This document shows positions 1-6,621 of a stretch of DNA of 64,000 bases, piece by piece (within the stretch, counting starts at the first letter, position 1; every line of letters starts with the position of its first letter). The DNA is from a bacterium. GTDB lineage: Bacteria > Patescibacteriota > Minisyncoccia > Phycocordibacterales > Phycocordibacteraceae. Below the pieces are notes generated by a model. That model ran no database searches. It was not told the DNA's origin and saw nothing but the letters and a program-made list of their open reading frames with translations. A program made the translations under genes and the position numbers. The stretch covers positions 34,218 through 98,217 of the forward strand of contig JAUSCN010000012.1 of assembly GCA_030651285.1 (NCBI GenBank), written 5' to 3'.

Positions 1-350
1 AAGTTGTCGCCAAGAAACGCAAGCCGAACGAATTCCTTACCGACGACGAGGCTATCGCCGTCGTGAAGCGCGCCGCCAACCAGCGCAAGGACTCCATCGA
101 GCAGTTTGAAAAGGCGTCCCGTAACGACCTCGTCGAGCCGGAGAAGGCCGAGCTCGCCATCCTCGAGTCGTACCTCCCCACTCTGATGAGCCGCGAAGAA
201 ATCGTGCCCATCGCGAAAGCGAAAATGACTGAGCTCGGCGTCTCGACCAAAGCCGACGCGGGAAAATTCACCGGCGCTCTGATGAAAGACCTCAAAGGTA
301 AGGCCGATGGGAACGACGTTAAAGCAGTTGTGGATAGCTTGCTTTCTTAG
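1..350 (+). CDS. GatB/YqeY domain protein, C-terminal part
   Basis: The reading frame is open from base 3 to the stop at 348-350, so the 5' end lies outside the window. The visible part is about 115 residues, with the motifs FEKASRNDLVEPEKAELAI, ESYLPTLMSREEI and KADAGKFTGALMKDLKGKAD. These are typical of the YqeY family, the stand-alone form of the GatB tail domain, which in the GatCAB amidotransferase binds tRNA. What the stand-alone proteins do is not well established. A GTG at 63 lies in frame but is internal to the domain. Family call is confident; function is not. Confidence 0.85.
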   Translation, partial: VVAKKRKPNEFLTDDEAIAVVKRAANQRKDSIEQFEKASRNDLVEPEKAELAILESYLPTLMSREEIVPIAKAKMTELGVSTKADAGKFTGALMKDLKGKADGNDVKAVVDSLLS

Positions 351-392
351 GTAAAGAGTGGTATAGTCTTCCTTAGGTAACCCTTCACACAT

Positions 393-399
393 AGGAGGT
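393..399 (+). promoter_or_regulatory. Strong Shine-Dalgarno site selecting a TTG start
   Basis: AGGAGGT lies 5 nt upstream of a TTG codon at 405. It makes TTG the best start for the following 89-residue gene. Core genes in this window mostly lack such a strong site. Confidence 0.7.
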
Positions 400-404
400 G
401 TCCT

Positions 405-674
405 TTGGTTAAAGAAGACCCTAAGTTTTCAGAGATCGACGTTGCTGAGGGCTGGCTTTTTTCAAAAAGGAAACACCATTTTCCTATCGACAAGCCGACC
501 CTGAAAAAGAGAGCCGAAATGGCTCTCAAAAGACAGCACGATTGCCCCACGCTCTCCTTTCAGGAAATCATGCGGATCGTTCTGTCTGACATTGACTTCT
601 CTGAACGCAGAGCTTATGCCTCCGGCATTGGCAAAATGTTCAGCATTCGAAATCACCAACACGTTCCGGCCTAG
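405..674 (+). CDS. Small hypothetical protein (89 aa)
   Basis: I do not recognise this protein. It starts at TTG (405) behind a near-perfect ribosome-binding site. It is highly charged and basic in its first half (SKRKHHFPIDKPTLKKR), has no signal peptide or membrane segment, and has few cysteines. A TATAGT-like -10 box lies near 362 and a weak hairpin follows at 679-709, so the gene looks like a self-contained unit between the YqeY-like gene and tRNA-Glu. Several other small genes in the window share this layout of own promoter, strong ribosome-binding site and own hairpin. Real gene likely, function unknown. Confidence 0.65.
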   Translation: MVKEDPKFSEIDVAEGWLFSKRKHHFPIDKPTLKKRAEMALKRQHDCPTLSFQEIMRIVLSDIDFSERRAYASGIGKMFSIRNHQHVPA

Positions 675-678
675 CACT

Positions 679-709
679 TACGAGTGGACTGCTTACCAGC
701 CCACTCGTA
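679..709 (+). terminator. Hairpin after the 89-aa gene
   Basis: TACGAGTGG pairs with CCACTCGTA across a 13-nt loop and is followed by a T-rich stretch. Probable weak terminator. Confidence 0.45.
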
Positions 710-758
710 TCATTTCTATCTTTCCTCCACTCCTTTTTTCTGTTATAAAACAAAGGAC

Positions 759-833
759 GGCCTCATCGTCTAACGGTTAGGACACAAGCTTCTCAAGCTT
801 GGAATCGGGGTTCGATTCCCCGTGAGGTCACCA
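759..833 (+). tRNA. tRNA-Glu (anticodon CTC), CCA encoded
   Basis: The acceptor stem GGCCTCA pairs with TGAGGTC (one G-T pair), followed by discriminator A and an encoded CCA at 831-833. The anticodon stem CAAGC/GCTTG closes a 7-nt loop TTCTCAA, so the anticodon is CTC, reading GAG. The T-loop GGTTCGATTCC is canonical. The patch of small accessory genes downstream fits a tRNA-adjacent variable spot. Confidence 0.95.
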
Positions 834-852
834 GTCAATTTCTCTAGTCTTG

Positions 853-884
853 ACAACAAACGGCTCGGTTGAGCCGTTTGTTGT
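853..884 (+). terminator. Terminator after tRNA-Glu
   Basis: ACAACAAACGGCTC and GAGCCGTTTGTTGT form a perfect 14-bp stem with a GGTT loop, 19 nt after the tRNA. Confidence 0.75.
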
Positions 885-892
885 GTTCAGCC

Positions 893-925
893 CTACGGGG
901 ACTCGAACTCATTTCTATTTTTGAT
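893..925 (-). pseudogene. Relic of the tail of the small '...EFESP' protein
   Basis: Read on the minus strand this stretch gives IKNRNEFESP followed by TAG. The intact 74-residue gene at 1631-1855 ends IEFESP, and the DNA GGGGACTCGAACTC is identical at both places. Only the last few codons survive here, with no start or body, so I read it as a leftover of a duplicated or replaced copy. Confidence 0.4.
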
Positions 926-945
926 GCTTTTGCTACTATTGGCAC

Positions 946-1383
946 ATGGAAATCAAATCGAGAATTTTAGAAGTTTTGCAGAGCGGACATCTCATGAGTC
1001 TTGCCACTTCAGATGAAAATGGTTTGTGGGTGTCGGATGTAGTTTATATTTTCGACGAAGACCTAAATATCTATTGGATGTCTGATCCGGATGTTCACCA
1101 CTCAAAATCAATTGTAAAGAATGGGCAAGCCGCAGGCACTATAACCATCAGCAACAAAAGCAAAGGGTCTAATCTCGGGATTCAGTTTTCTGGAATAGCC
1201 AGCAAGATAGACGGACCGAGATATGATTTGGCAAAAAAGCATTTGAAGAAAAGGAGTCATCCTGAACCGAAAGAGGAGGATGACGTATTGAAGGGGGATT
1301 CCTGGTACGTTCTAAAACCAAATAAAATTGATCTTATCGATGAGGCACAATGGGGTTACGACAAGAAGAGTTTAAGTTTATAA
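946..1383 (+). CDS. Pyridoxamine 5'-phosphate oxidase-like flavoprotein
   Basis: This 145-residue protein has the layout of the PNPOx-like split-barrel family (stress protein 26 type). It has an N-terminal helix (MEIKSRILEVLQSGHLMSLAT), strands with GLWVSDVVYIFDEDLNIYWMSDP, and SKSIVKNGQAAGTITI. Members bind FMN or F420 and act as small oxidoreductases or detoxifying enzymes; the substrate cannot be told. The length is normal for the short form. It starts at ATG without a clear ribosome-binding site. It stands alone between tRNA-Glu and a patch of repeated small genes. Confidence 0.75.
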   Translation: MEIKSRILEVLQSGHLMSLATSDENGLWVSDVVYIFDEDLNIYWMSDPDVHHSKSIVKNGQAAGTITISNKSKGSNLGIQFSGIASKIDGPRYDLAKKHLKKRSHPEPKEEDDVLKGDSWYVLKPNKIDLIDEAQWGYDKKSLSL

Positions 1384-1418
1384 AGGTTCGTACGCCAAAG
1401 GCGTGAAGGGACCCCTAA

Positions 1419-1544
1419 CTATGCTGCACGCTTTTGGTCTTTGACGACTGGTATACTTTCCTCTACGTCAACGCTCATGAAAATATCCAGTATCTGCCTT
1501 ATGCGAGTTCGAGGTTTATCCCGATAAGGATCACAACTGAACTG
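1419..1544 (-). pseudogene. Copy 1 of the RDxPRTR/QILDIF small protein family, start lost
   Basis: Minus-strand translation gives CDPYRDKPRTR, then IRQILDIFMSVDVEE, ending KRAA and TAG at 1419. It is closely related to copy 2 (2424-2546) and copy 3 (3829-4056). No ATG, GTG or TTG occurs in frame before the conserved part: the frame opens after a TGA and runs through a hairpin. I therefore read it as a 5'-truncated copy. DNA identity to copy 2 is high over about 73 bp, and most changes are synonymous or conservative, which suggests a coding history. Confidence 0.45.
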
Positions 1545-1570
1545 TGGGGTTAATTTCCCTGTCTTGACAC

Positions 1571-1598
1571 GAAAAATGGCTCAACGGAGCCATTTTTC
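1571..1598. terminator. Hairpin GAAAAATGGCTC / GAGCCATTTTTC
   Basis: A perfect 12-bp stem with a 4-nt loop. It is followed by TTTT on the plus strand and has an A-rich flank that would give T on the minus strand. It may end transcription from either side. Confidence 0.55.
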
Positions 1599-1630
1599 TT
1601 TTAGAATCTTTCCGTAAATAACGATGACCC

Positions 1631-1855
1631 TTAAGGGGACTCGAACTCGATCATTGTTTTTAATTCTTCGAGAATTTCCTTTGCGTGTTTTGTATCTTCC
1701 CTAGCGAGACGTTTCGAAATTCCTACAACGATTATCGCGAACTCTCGCAGATTCTCACGCGCAGCTTCTCGTTCCGCCTCAGTCGCATTCGGCATGTAGC
1801 GATCGAGGATAAGGTCACCCGGACGATGATTCGAGGGATTCGGTTTGTGGTCCAC
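1631..1855 (-). CDS. Small conserved CPR-type protein (74 aa)
   Basis: Sequence MDHKPNPSNHRPGDLILDRYMPNATEAE, split here by eye, continues REAARENLREFA and ends IEFESP. The block DRYMPNAT-EREAARENLREFA recalls a small uncharacterised family that I associate with Parcubacteria genomes. It is mostly alpha-helical and charged, with no signal peptide. Its last codons recur as a relic at 893-925. Function unknown; that it is a real gene is supported by the amphipathic, coherent sequence. Confidence 0.55.
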   Translation of the reverse strand: MDHKPNPSNHRPGDLILDRYMPNATEAEREAARENLREFAIIVVGISKRLAREDTKHAKEILEELKTMIEFESP

Positions 1856-1939
1856 AGAGATATGACCGCTTGGTTATGAACGGTCAGTCCGATGATCCTC
1901 CACTCAACCGAATAGATACCGATAAAGTATACTGGGGCG

Positions 1940-2389
1940 ATGATTGATTGCGTTTACTGTAATTCACCCGAGATAAAAGGCAGAACTATTTTTCGGAACG
2001 ATCTTGCATGGGCATTCCCGACAAATATGCCAATTACTCCTGGGCACATCCTTATATCACCTGTTCGCCACGTCAGAACATTTGAGGAACTAACGGATGA
2101 TGAACGAGATGCCCTATTCACACTCACCATTAAAATGAAAATCGCACTGAAGACTCTCTTCGGTGCAGAAGGATTCCATCACGCATGGAACGAGAGCGAG
2201 GTAGGCGGCCAATCGGTTCCTCATTTTCATCTTCATATTGTGCCAAGGAAGAATGGAGATGCGGGAATTACGGAATATGAGCCGAGAAAGTTCCTCTACC
2301 GGCCAGGATCACGGGAATCCACTCCGGAGGATGAATTGAGAGTAGTTGCGGAACAAATCAAAGACAAATATCTAGAATCTGAGTCCTAG
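1940..2389 (+). CDS. HIT family hydrolase
   Basis: The 149-residue protein has the full HIT layout. An N-terminal CVYC pair is typical of zinc-binding HIT proteins, GHILISPVRHVRTFEEL is the middle part, and HFHLHIVPR near residue 98 is the catalytic histidine triad (H-x-H-x-H). The family cleaves nucleoside phosphoramidates or dinucleotides such as Ap4A. The exact substrate is not visible. It starts at ATG 1940, 7 nt after a GGGGCG stretch that is a poor ribosome-binding site. The gene is not in an operon. Confidence 0.9.
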   Translation: MIDCVYCNSPEIKGRTIFRNDLAWAFPTNMPITPGHILISPVRHVRTFEELTDDERDALFTLTIKMKIALKTLFGAEGFHHAWNESEVGGQSVPHFHLHIVPRKNGDAGITEYEPRKFLYRPGSRESTPEDELRVVAEQIKDKYLESES

Positions 2390-2423
2390 GGATATTTGAA
2401 CATTCAGCAGAAGTTTCCATTTA

Positions 2424-2546
2424 CTATGCCGCGTACTTCAGTTCTGTCACGACCGGTAAAATTTCCTCCGCGTCAACGCTCATGAAAATATCCAGTATCT
2501 GTCTCACGCGAGTTCGAGGTCTATCCCGATGAGGGTCACATGTCAA
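2424..2546 (-). CDS. Copy 2 of the RDxPRTR/QILDIF family (40 aa)
   Basis: A TTG-initiated 40-codon frame reads TCDPHRDRPRTR, VRQILDIFMSVDAEE and ends TELKYAA, TAG. It is parallel to copy 1 and to the first half of the longer copy 3. No ribosome-binding site is visible, and a short inverted repeat (ACGTGAGAACGT) lies just upstream. Function unknown. It could be a working mini-protein or a decaying 3'-truncated form of the 75-residue version. Confidence 0.4.
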   Translation of the reverse strand: MTCDPHRDRPRTRVRQILDIFMSVDAEEILPVVTELKYAA

Positions 2547-2616
2547 GACGTGAGAACGTGCCAAATAGGCAACATTTCAAGCGTAACGCCTCAGATAAGT
2601 AGAGGTGTTTAGCTGT

Positions 2617-3480
2617 ATGAAAGCCCTTATCTCGAAACTAGAAAAGAACTCATATGTCAGATCTATAGCCCTGCTTGCCTTAGTCCTTGGAGCTTTCATA
2701 ACGATCGGCACCTTTGTACGAGGAATCGGAGGCTATTTAAGCGAGGACGTTTTTGTATCAAGAAATATATCCAAACAACTTGAACATCTCTCAGCCGGAC
2801 AAAGTATTGATTACTTCAAGAAGTATTTGGGCCCACAAATTCTTCAACGAGAGGTTGGCGCGAAAATGTCTGAGAGCGTCTTCTACTACAAAGGAGCGTA
2901 CATCCAGGCTTTGGTGGACAAGAGCAACAATGAGGCGGTTTATTGGGCTGTTACCTATTGCGAGCCTCTTGTACTCAACCGCCCAGTTTTTTCAATGGGA
3001 AGATATGTTGCCGCCAAGGATGTTTTGAAACCAGGTGCGGGCACAACCATACTTGCGCCAAGACTGATTTTGAACAAGTCAACTTTCACTGATTTCTTGA
3101 AAGACGAGAGGGGTGAATTGCATGAATTTATCTCAGGAGCAACGGCCAATTCTTATGCATATGAAGCCGTGTACTTGGGCAATCCTAGTGCATATCAAAC
3201 TCTCCTCGTTGGCGTCAATGACATTTGCCCATCATCATCAGATCTAGACGACCATTTAGATGCTGATCCGATGTGGTTAGAGTCAGGGGAAAAGCCAACC
3301 GAAGATGCCATCAAAAGATTTAGGGAGGGGGTGCGAATAAATACATATGGGGAAACGGCGCCCTTCATGGGGGAGGAGGTGGTTAAGCTATTAAATGCTG
3401 TTCACTCCGACAAATTGGAAGAGCCCTATTTAAATTTTGGGGTTGATAGGATTAGAGTTCGTTACTTCCCTGACCGATAG
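2617..3480 (+). CDS. Membrane-anchored hypothetical protein (287 aa)
   Basis: After a short basic start (MKALISKLEKN) comes one hydrophobic helix at about residues 13-34 (IALLALVLGAFITIGTFV), so the protein is probably anchored with most of it on one side of the membrane. The rest is soluble and mixed alpha/beta, with LEHLSAGQSIDYFKKYLGPQ near residue 55. That stretch recalls the ETEC_3214-type domain, but I am not sure. I chose ATG 2617 because AGAGG lies 11 nt upstream; a GTG at 2605 is in frame. The neighbours give no functional hint. Confidence 0.6.
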   Translation: MKALISKLEKNSYVRSIALLALVLGAFITIGTFVRGIGGYLSEDVFVSRNISKQLEHLSAGQSIDYFKKYLGPQILQREVGAKMSESVFYYKGAYIQALVDKSNNEAVYWAVTYCEPLVLNRPVFSMGRYVAAKDVLKPGAGTTILAPRLILNKSTFTDFLKDERGELHEFISGATANSYAYEAVYLGNPSAYQTLLVGVNDICPSSSDLDDHLDADPMWLESGEKPTEDAIKRFREGVRINTYGETAPFMGEEVVKLLNAVHSDKLEEPYLNFGVDRIRVRYFPDR

Positions 3481-3483
3481 ACC

Positions 3484-3513
3484 TTAGGGACGTTGTTCAG
3501 ACTCCCGTTTCTC
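3484..3513 (-). pseudogene. Relic of the tail of the copy-3 small protein
   Basis: Minus-strand reading gives EKRESEQRP then TAA. The intact 75-residue gene at 3829-4056 ends KREWESEQRP. The DNA around TAGGGACGTTG is shared at both sites. Only the final codons remain here. Confidence 0.4.
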
Positions 3514-3524
3514 AACTTATATAC

Positions 3525-3785
3525 CTAGCTGCTCTGAATAGAGCCTATTTTCTTCTGCCCCCTTTCCCAAGTTTTTCGAGAAAGATAGCGCGCAAACCAA
3601 ACAGCAAAGATGAGAGCGGCAATTGCCCCTACTGATGAAATATCTTCGTTTTCTAGCCCCAGATGACTAAATACAAGAATGGCTATAACAGCAGTTCGGA
3701 TGATTAACCACGAGACAAGTAGAGCCATGAGGCATTGCCACCATGAATTTCTAAAAGTCATCTTGAATTCATTTTGTGTTTCCAT
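3525..3785 (-). CDS. Small two-helix membrane protein (86 aa)
   Basis: I do not recognise a family. The sequence has two clear hydrophobic segments, about residues 16-38 (CLMALLVSWLIIRTAVIAIL) and 50-66 (SVGAIAALIFAVWFARYL), then a basic tail (SRKTWERGQKKIG), which predicts a cytoplasmic C-terminus. It lies between the tail relic and copy 3 of the small family, on the same strand. No operon partner is obvious. Confidence 0.55.
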   Translation of the reverse strand: METQNEFKMTFRNSWWQCLMALLVSWLIIRTAVIAILVFSHLGLENEDISSVGAIAALIFAVWFARYLSRKTWERGQKKIGSIQSS

Positions 3786-3828
3786 ATTCAGAAACTATAG
3801 CATCCGCCTGCCTGGGGACTTGGGGATA

Positions 3829-4056
3829 TTAGGGACGTTGCTCGGACTCCCATTCCCTTTTCACCTTCTTCACATACCGCTTCAGGTTGTATTCCTCTAT
3901 CTTCTTCCAGCCCGCGTTTGGTTTTTTCTTTGGTATGAAATCTTCTTCGTCATCTGTCACGGTGGGAGATTTTTCCTCCTGGTCAACGCTAGTGAAAATA
4001 TCTAGTATCTGCTTGATACGAGTTCGAGGTTCATCTCGGTGCTGGTCACAATGCAA
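3829..4056 (-). CDS. Copy 3 of the RDxPRTR/QILDIF family (75 aa, longest form)
   Basis: Begins MHCDQHRDEPRTR, IKQILDIFTSVDQEE, followed by an acidic linker (VTDDEEDF) and a basic C-terminal half (PKKKPNAGW, YVKKVKREWESEQRP). The first half matches copies 1 and 2; the second half is unique to this copy, and its tail is echoed at 3484-3513. A charged, probably helical small protein without membrane segments. Function unknown. Three related copies on the same strand within 2.7 kb argue that the family is real. Confidence 0.55.
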   Translation of the reverse strand: MHCDQHRDEPRTRIKQILDIFTSVDQEEKSPTVTDDEEDFIPKKKPNAGWKKIEEYNLKRYVKKVKREWESEQRP

Positions 4057-4086
4057 AGCGTAGGCCGCCGAAAGGCGGCTTTTGCG
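4052..4086 (-). terminator. Terminator after the HD hydrolase gene
   Basis: GCCGCC/GGCGGC with outer GCAAA/TTTTGC pairs around a GAAA loop, located downstream of the minus-strand gene at 4101-4727. Confidence 0.6.
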
Positions 4087-4100
4087 TTGTAACCTCGGAA

Positions 4101-4727
4101 CTATGTTTTTCTTTCGAGCAAAACTATGAGTGGAGAGCAGGCAGAAAAATATTTACTACGATCTCTCCCGATAAGGACAATGAGCTGTTCCAGTAATTCA
4201 CGCACATCCTTCTGGTCGCCGATCTTGTCTCGCTTATGAGCGACCAAGGCATCGTGCTCAATAGAAAACTCCTTCCAGGTATGCCCGCCCTGAATATAGT
4301 TAATAATCATCGGAATAAACTTATCAACCGCATTCACGAAACGAGCTTCAGGATCGCTTCGTTTTTCATACGTTTCGATCGTCTCGTGTAAATCCGTGAA
4401 TTCAGGGAATTCGCCAGCGATCCGAACACGAGCATTCTTTTCCCTGTCCTTTTTTGTTTTCAATCCCTCCTGATCAAATATGTAGGTGTCTCCGGCATAT
4501 GCTTCATGCAGGTCATGTGCAAGAGCATACTGAAGCACTTTCTCTTTAGAATATTCTAATCGCAACGTATCACAGAGATACCAGCAAAGCATGGCAAGAA
4601 AATATGAGTGCTCTACATCATTTTCTCGGCGCGAAAGATCTCCCGTATGAGCCACCCTCTCAACTGACTGGAAGGTGTGCAGCAATCGCACGAAGGCCGC
4701 AGCTCGTTCCGCATCGGGAATCATCAT
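4101..4727 (-). CDS. HD-domain phosphohydrolase (YfbR-like)
   Basis: The 208-residue protein carries the metal-binding HD signature: an N-terminal His in NDVEHSYFLAML, then AHDLHEAYAGD (the HD pair near residue 70), and a later Asp in NAVDKFIPMI. This arrangement matches the HD_3/YfbR group, which includes 5'-deoxynucleotidases; the substrate cannot be read from the sequence. It starts at the first of two adjacent ATG codons. It is transcribed alone, bounded by the hairpins at 4052-4086 and 4767-4820. Confidence 0.8.
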   Translation of the reverse strand: MMIPDAERAAAFVRLLHTFQSVERVAHTGDLSRRENDVEHSYFLAMLCWYLCDTLRLEYSKEKVLQYALAHDLHEAYAGDTYIFDQEGLKTKKDREKNARVRIAGEFPEFTDLHETIETYEKRSDPEARFVNAVDKFIPMIINYIQGGHTWKEFSIEHDALVAHKRDKIGDQKDVRELLEQLIVLIGRDRSKYFSACSPLIVLLERKT

Positions 4728-4766
4728 AAGGCGAAGTATACTCTCACACTTTACTGCGTAAAGAAC

Positions 4767-4820
4767 GCACAGTAATAATGCAAAACCGCCCCTTATGGCG
4801 GTTTTGCATTATTACTGTGC
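4767..4820. terminator. Long perfect 24-bp hairpin terminator
   Basis: 4767-4790 and 4797-4820 are exactly complementary around a 6-nt loop (CCTTAT). The stem is far longer than a standard terminator. It lies just downstream of the cupredoxin gene (minus strand). Confidence 0.65.
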
Positions 4821-4831
4821 ACTTGGAAATA

Positions 4832-5293
4832 CTATTCAACAATCAGGTTCCCCCTCTGGCCGAGTTGGCGATGATTGTATTTGCTGCAGTAGTACTCGAA
4901 CGTTCCTGCCTTATCTGCCACGAACTCTACAGTCACCGGCTGATTGAGTGGAGTGTCTTTCCTGATGCCAAACTCATCGAGAGTGAAGTCGTGTGTGCCT
5001 GCGGTATTAGTAATAGTGATTTTTACCGTGTCACCCTTTTTCACCTTCATTTCGCTCAAAGAAAAATGAGGCGACATCTTCCCGTCTGCGGTCTTATCCA
5101 TCCACGAGGTCATCATGAACTCTTTTATGCCAGCAGTCGTGGTGGCAGTATTCTGAACATCTGAATTTGGAACAGTGGCCGTAACATCTGCTTTCGGCAC
5201 ACCACTATTTCCGCGATCTGCACCATAAAACGCATAGCCCCCGAGTAACGTGAGCACGATCAATATTGGAAGGATAATTTTCATATGTTGCAT
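4832..5293 (-). CDS. Membrane-anchored cupredoxin-like blue copper protein
   Basis: An N-terminal hydrophobic helix (residues ~5-23, IILPILIVLTLLGGYAFYG) anchors or exports the protein, which ends in a plastocyanin/azurin-like fold. Visible copper ligands are His in GTHDFTLDEFG, Cys in YYCSKYNHRQLGQ and His five residues later. The usual axial Met five residues after that His is Gln here, as in stellacyanin. The likely role is one-electron transfer outside the membrane. A second ATG lies 9 nt downstream of the first. It has no operon partner. Confidence 0.8.
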   Translation of the reverse strand: MQHMKIILPILIVLTLLGGYAFYGADRGNSGVPKADVTATVPNSDVQNTATTTAGIKEFMMTSWMDKTADGKMSPHFSLSEMKVKKGDTVKITITNTAGTHDFTLDEFGIRKDTPLNQPVTVEFVADKAGTFEYYCSKYNHRQLGQRGNLIVE

Positions 5294-5349
5294 ACATTAT
5301 TAATCAAACATCGTTGCTAGTATATACCCCCGATTCACGCGCGCGAAAC

Positions 5350-6621
5350 CTACAACTTCTTCCACGCGCTCTCTTGGCGGACGAGCTTTGCGACGTCAGA
5401 ACGATTAGCAAGGAGCGCCTCCACGATTCGCTCAGTACGAACGGACTGCGAGCCTTTCACGAGAATGACATCGCCCTTCTGAACGAGCTCCGGGAGCGCG
5501 TGCACGACAGCTTGAGCAGTATCAAACGACTGCACCTCGGCATCTCCAGGAACGGTGACGAACGCACGAGAACGGATACCAACAGCGACGACAACGTCAG
5601 CCGCGCTGCGTGCCAGCTTGCCGATGTGCTCGTGCTCCATCACCGAGTAGCGCCCAAGCTCTAGCATGTCGCCCAAGACGGCAATGCGCCTCTTCGCGTG
5701 AGGAAAATGCTTTAGTGTCTCCAAAGCTTCTTCCACTGCCGCTGGGGAAGCATTATACGAATCATCGATGATGATGGAACCATTCAGTCCTTCGAGGATA
5801 CGGCCTCGGCCAGGTGGCGGCACATATGCTTCAAGCGCTTTAATCGCTTCAGGAAGCGGTATGTGAAATGCGCGCCCGACAGCAAGCGCTGCAGCCGCAG
5901 GAAGGAGCTGTACACTCCCAACCGATCCATGCACCACAAGTTCTCCCTTCTCACCCTCTACGCTTACGTTCGCCTGCATGCCAATGACTTTGCGCGACTT
6001 CTCATGACATTTTGCACTACTGATACGCACCATAGCATTTTCCGAACTGCCATAAGAGATGATGTGTGCAGGAATACGCATCGCCATATCTAGCGCATAC
6101 TGATCGTCAGATGAAATGATGAGCGGAGAGGCAGGAGGGAGCGCATATGCGGGAGAAAACTCCTCCTCGCGCACTGCTTCTGGCGAAGCATACGCTTCGA
6201 CGTGTACTGGAATCTCGGGCAATCGCGTCACCACGACCGCATCTGGAGTTGCAATGCGGACAATTCGTTTAAGATCGCCTGGTCGGTCGGCCCCCACTTC
6301 AAGCACGAGCATGTTCGGATAATGATTGGGTAACACAAGAAGCGCGAGCGTGCTTCGTACTATCGAAAGCCATGCGAGCGGATTGCCCCACGGATTTGAA
6401 ACACCAAGAATGGTAAATGGTACGCCAAATTCGCTATTAAAACTCTTTTCACTCTTGCGCACATAGAACCGCGATGCGAGTACGGTCGCCACAGCATCTT
6501 TGGTCGATGTCTTCCCTACCGAGCCAGTGATCATCACGATGCGCGGATGATACCGCTGCACGACAGATCGTGCGGCAATTGCAAGCATCGAGACGACGAT
6601 TGATTTCAGTATGTTTTTCAT
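5350..6621 (-). CDS. murF: UDP-N-acetylmuramoyl-tripeptide--D-alanyl-D-alanine ligase
   Basis: A Mur ligase of 423 residues, slightly shorter than usual. It shows the ATP loop MITGSVGKTSTKDAV (residues ~30-44), the central-domain motif VLEVGADRPGDL (normally EMG), and the C-terminal start IDDSYNASPAAVEEAL plus RRIAVLGDMLELG. It adds D-Ala-D-Ala to the UDP-MurNAc tripeptide in the cytoplasm. It starts at ATG 6621, overlapping the preceding penicillin-binding protein gene by 4 bp (ATGA), so the two are translationally coupled. It is the last gene of the dcw cluster here. Confidence 0.92.
   Translation of the reverse strand: MKNILKSIVVSMLAIAARSVVQRYHPRIVMITGSVGKTSTKDAVATVLASRFYVRKSEKSFNSEFGVPFTILGVSNPWGNPLAWLSIVRSTLALLVLPNHYPNMLVLEVGADRPGDLKRIVRIATPDAVVVTRLPEIPVHVEAYASPEAVREEEFSPAYALPPASPLIISSDDQYALDMAMRIPAHIISYGSSENAMVRISSAKCHEKSRKVIGMQANVSVEGEKGELVVHGSVGSVQLLPAAAALAVGRAFHIPLPEAIKALEAYVPPPGRGRILEGLNGSIIIDDSYNASPAAVEEALETLKHFPHAKRRIAVLGDMLELGRYSVMEHEHIGKLARSAADVVVAVGIRSRAFVTVPGDAEVQSFDTAQAVVHALPELVQKGDVILVKGSQSVRTERIVEALLANRSDVAKLVRQESAWKKL

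Noticed and set aside
1480..1540. Degenerate tRNA (GTTCGAG motif in the repeated block, also near 2510 and 4020)
   Set aside because: The motif resembles a T-loop but no T-stem, acceptor or anticodon arm can be formed; the antisense protein reading fits all three copies.
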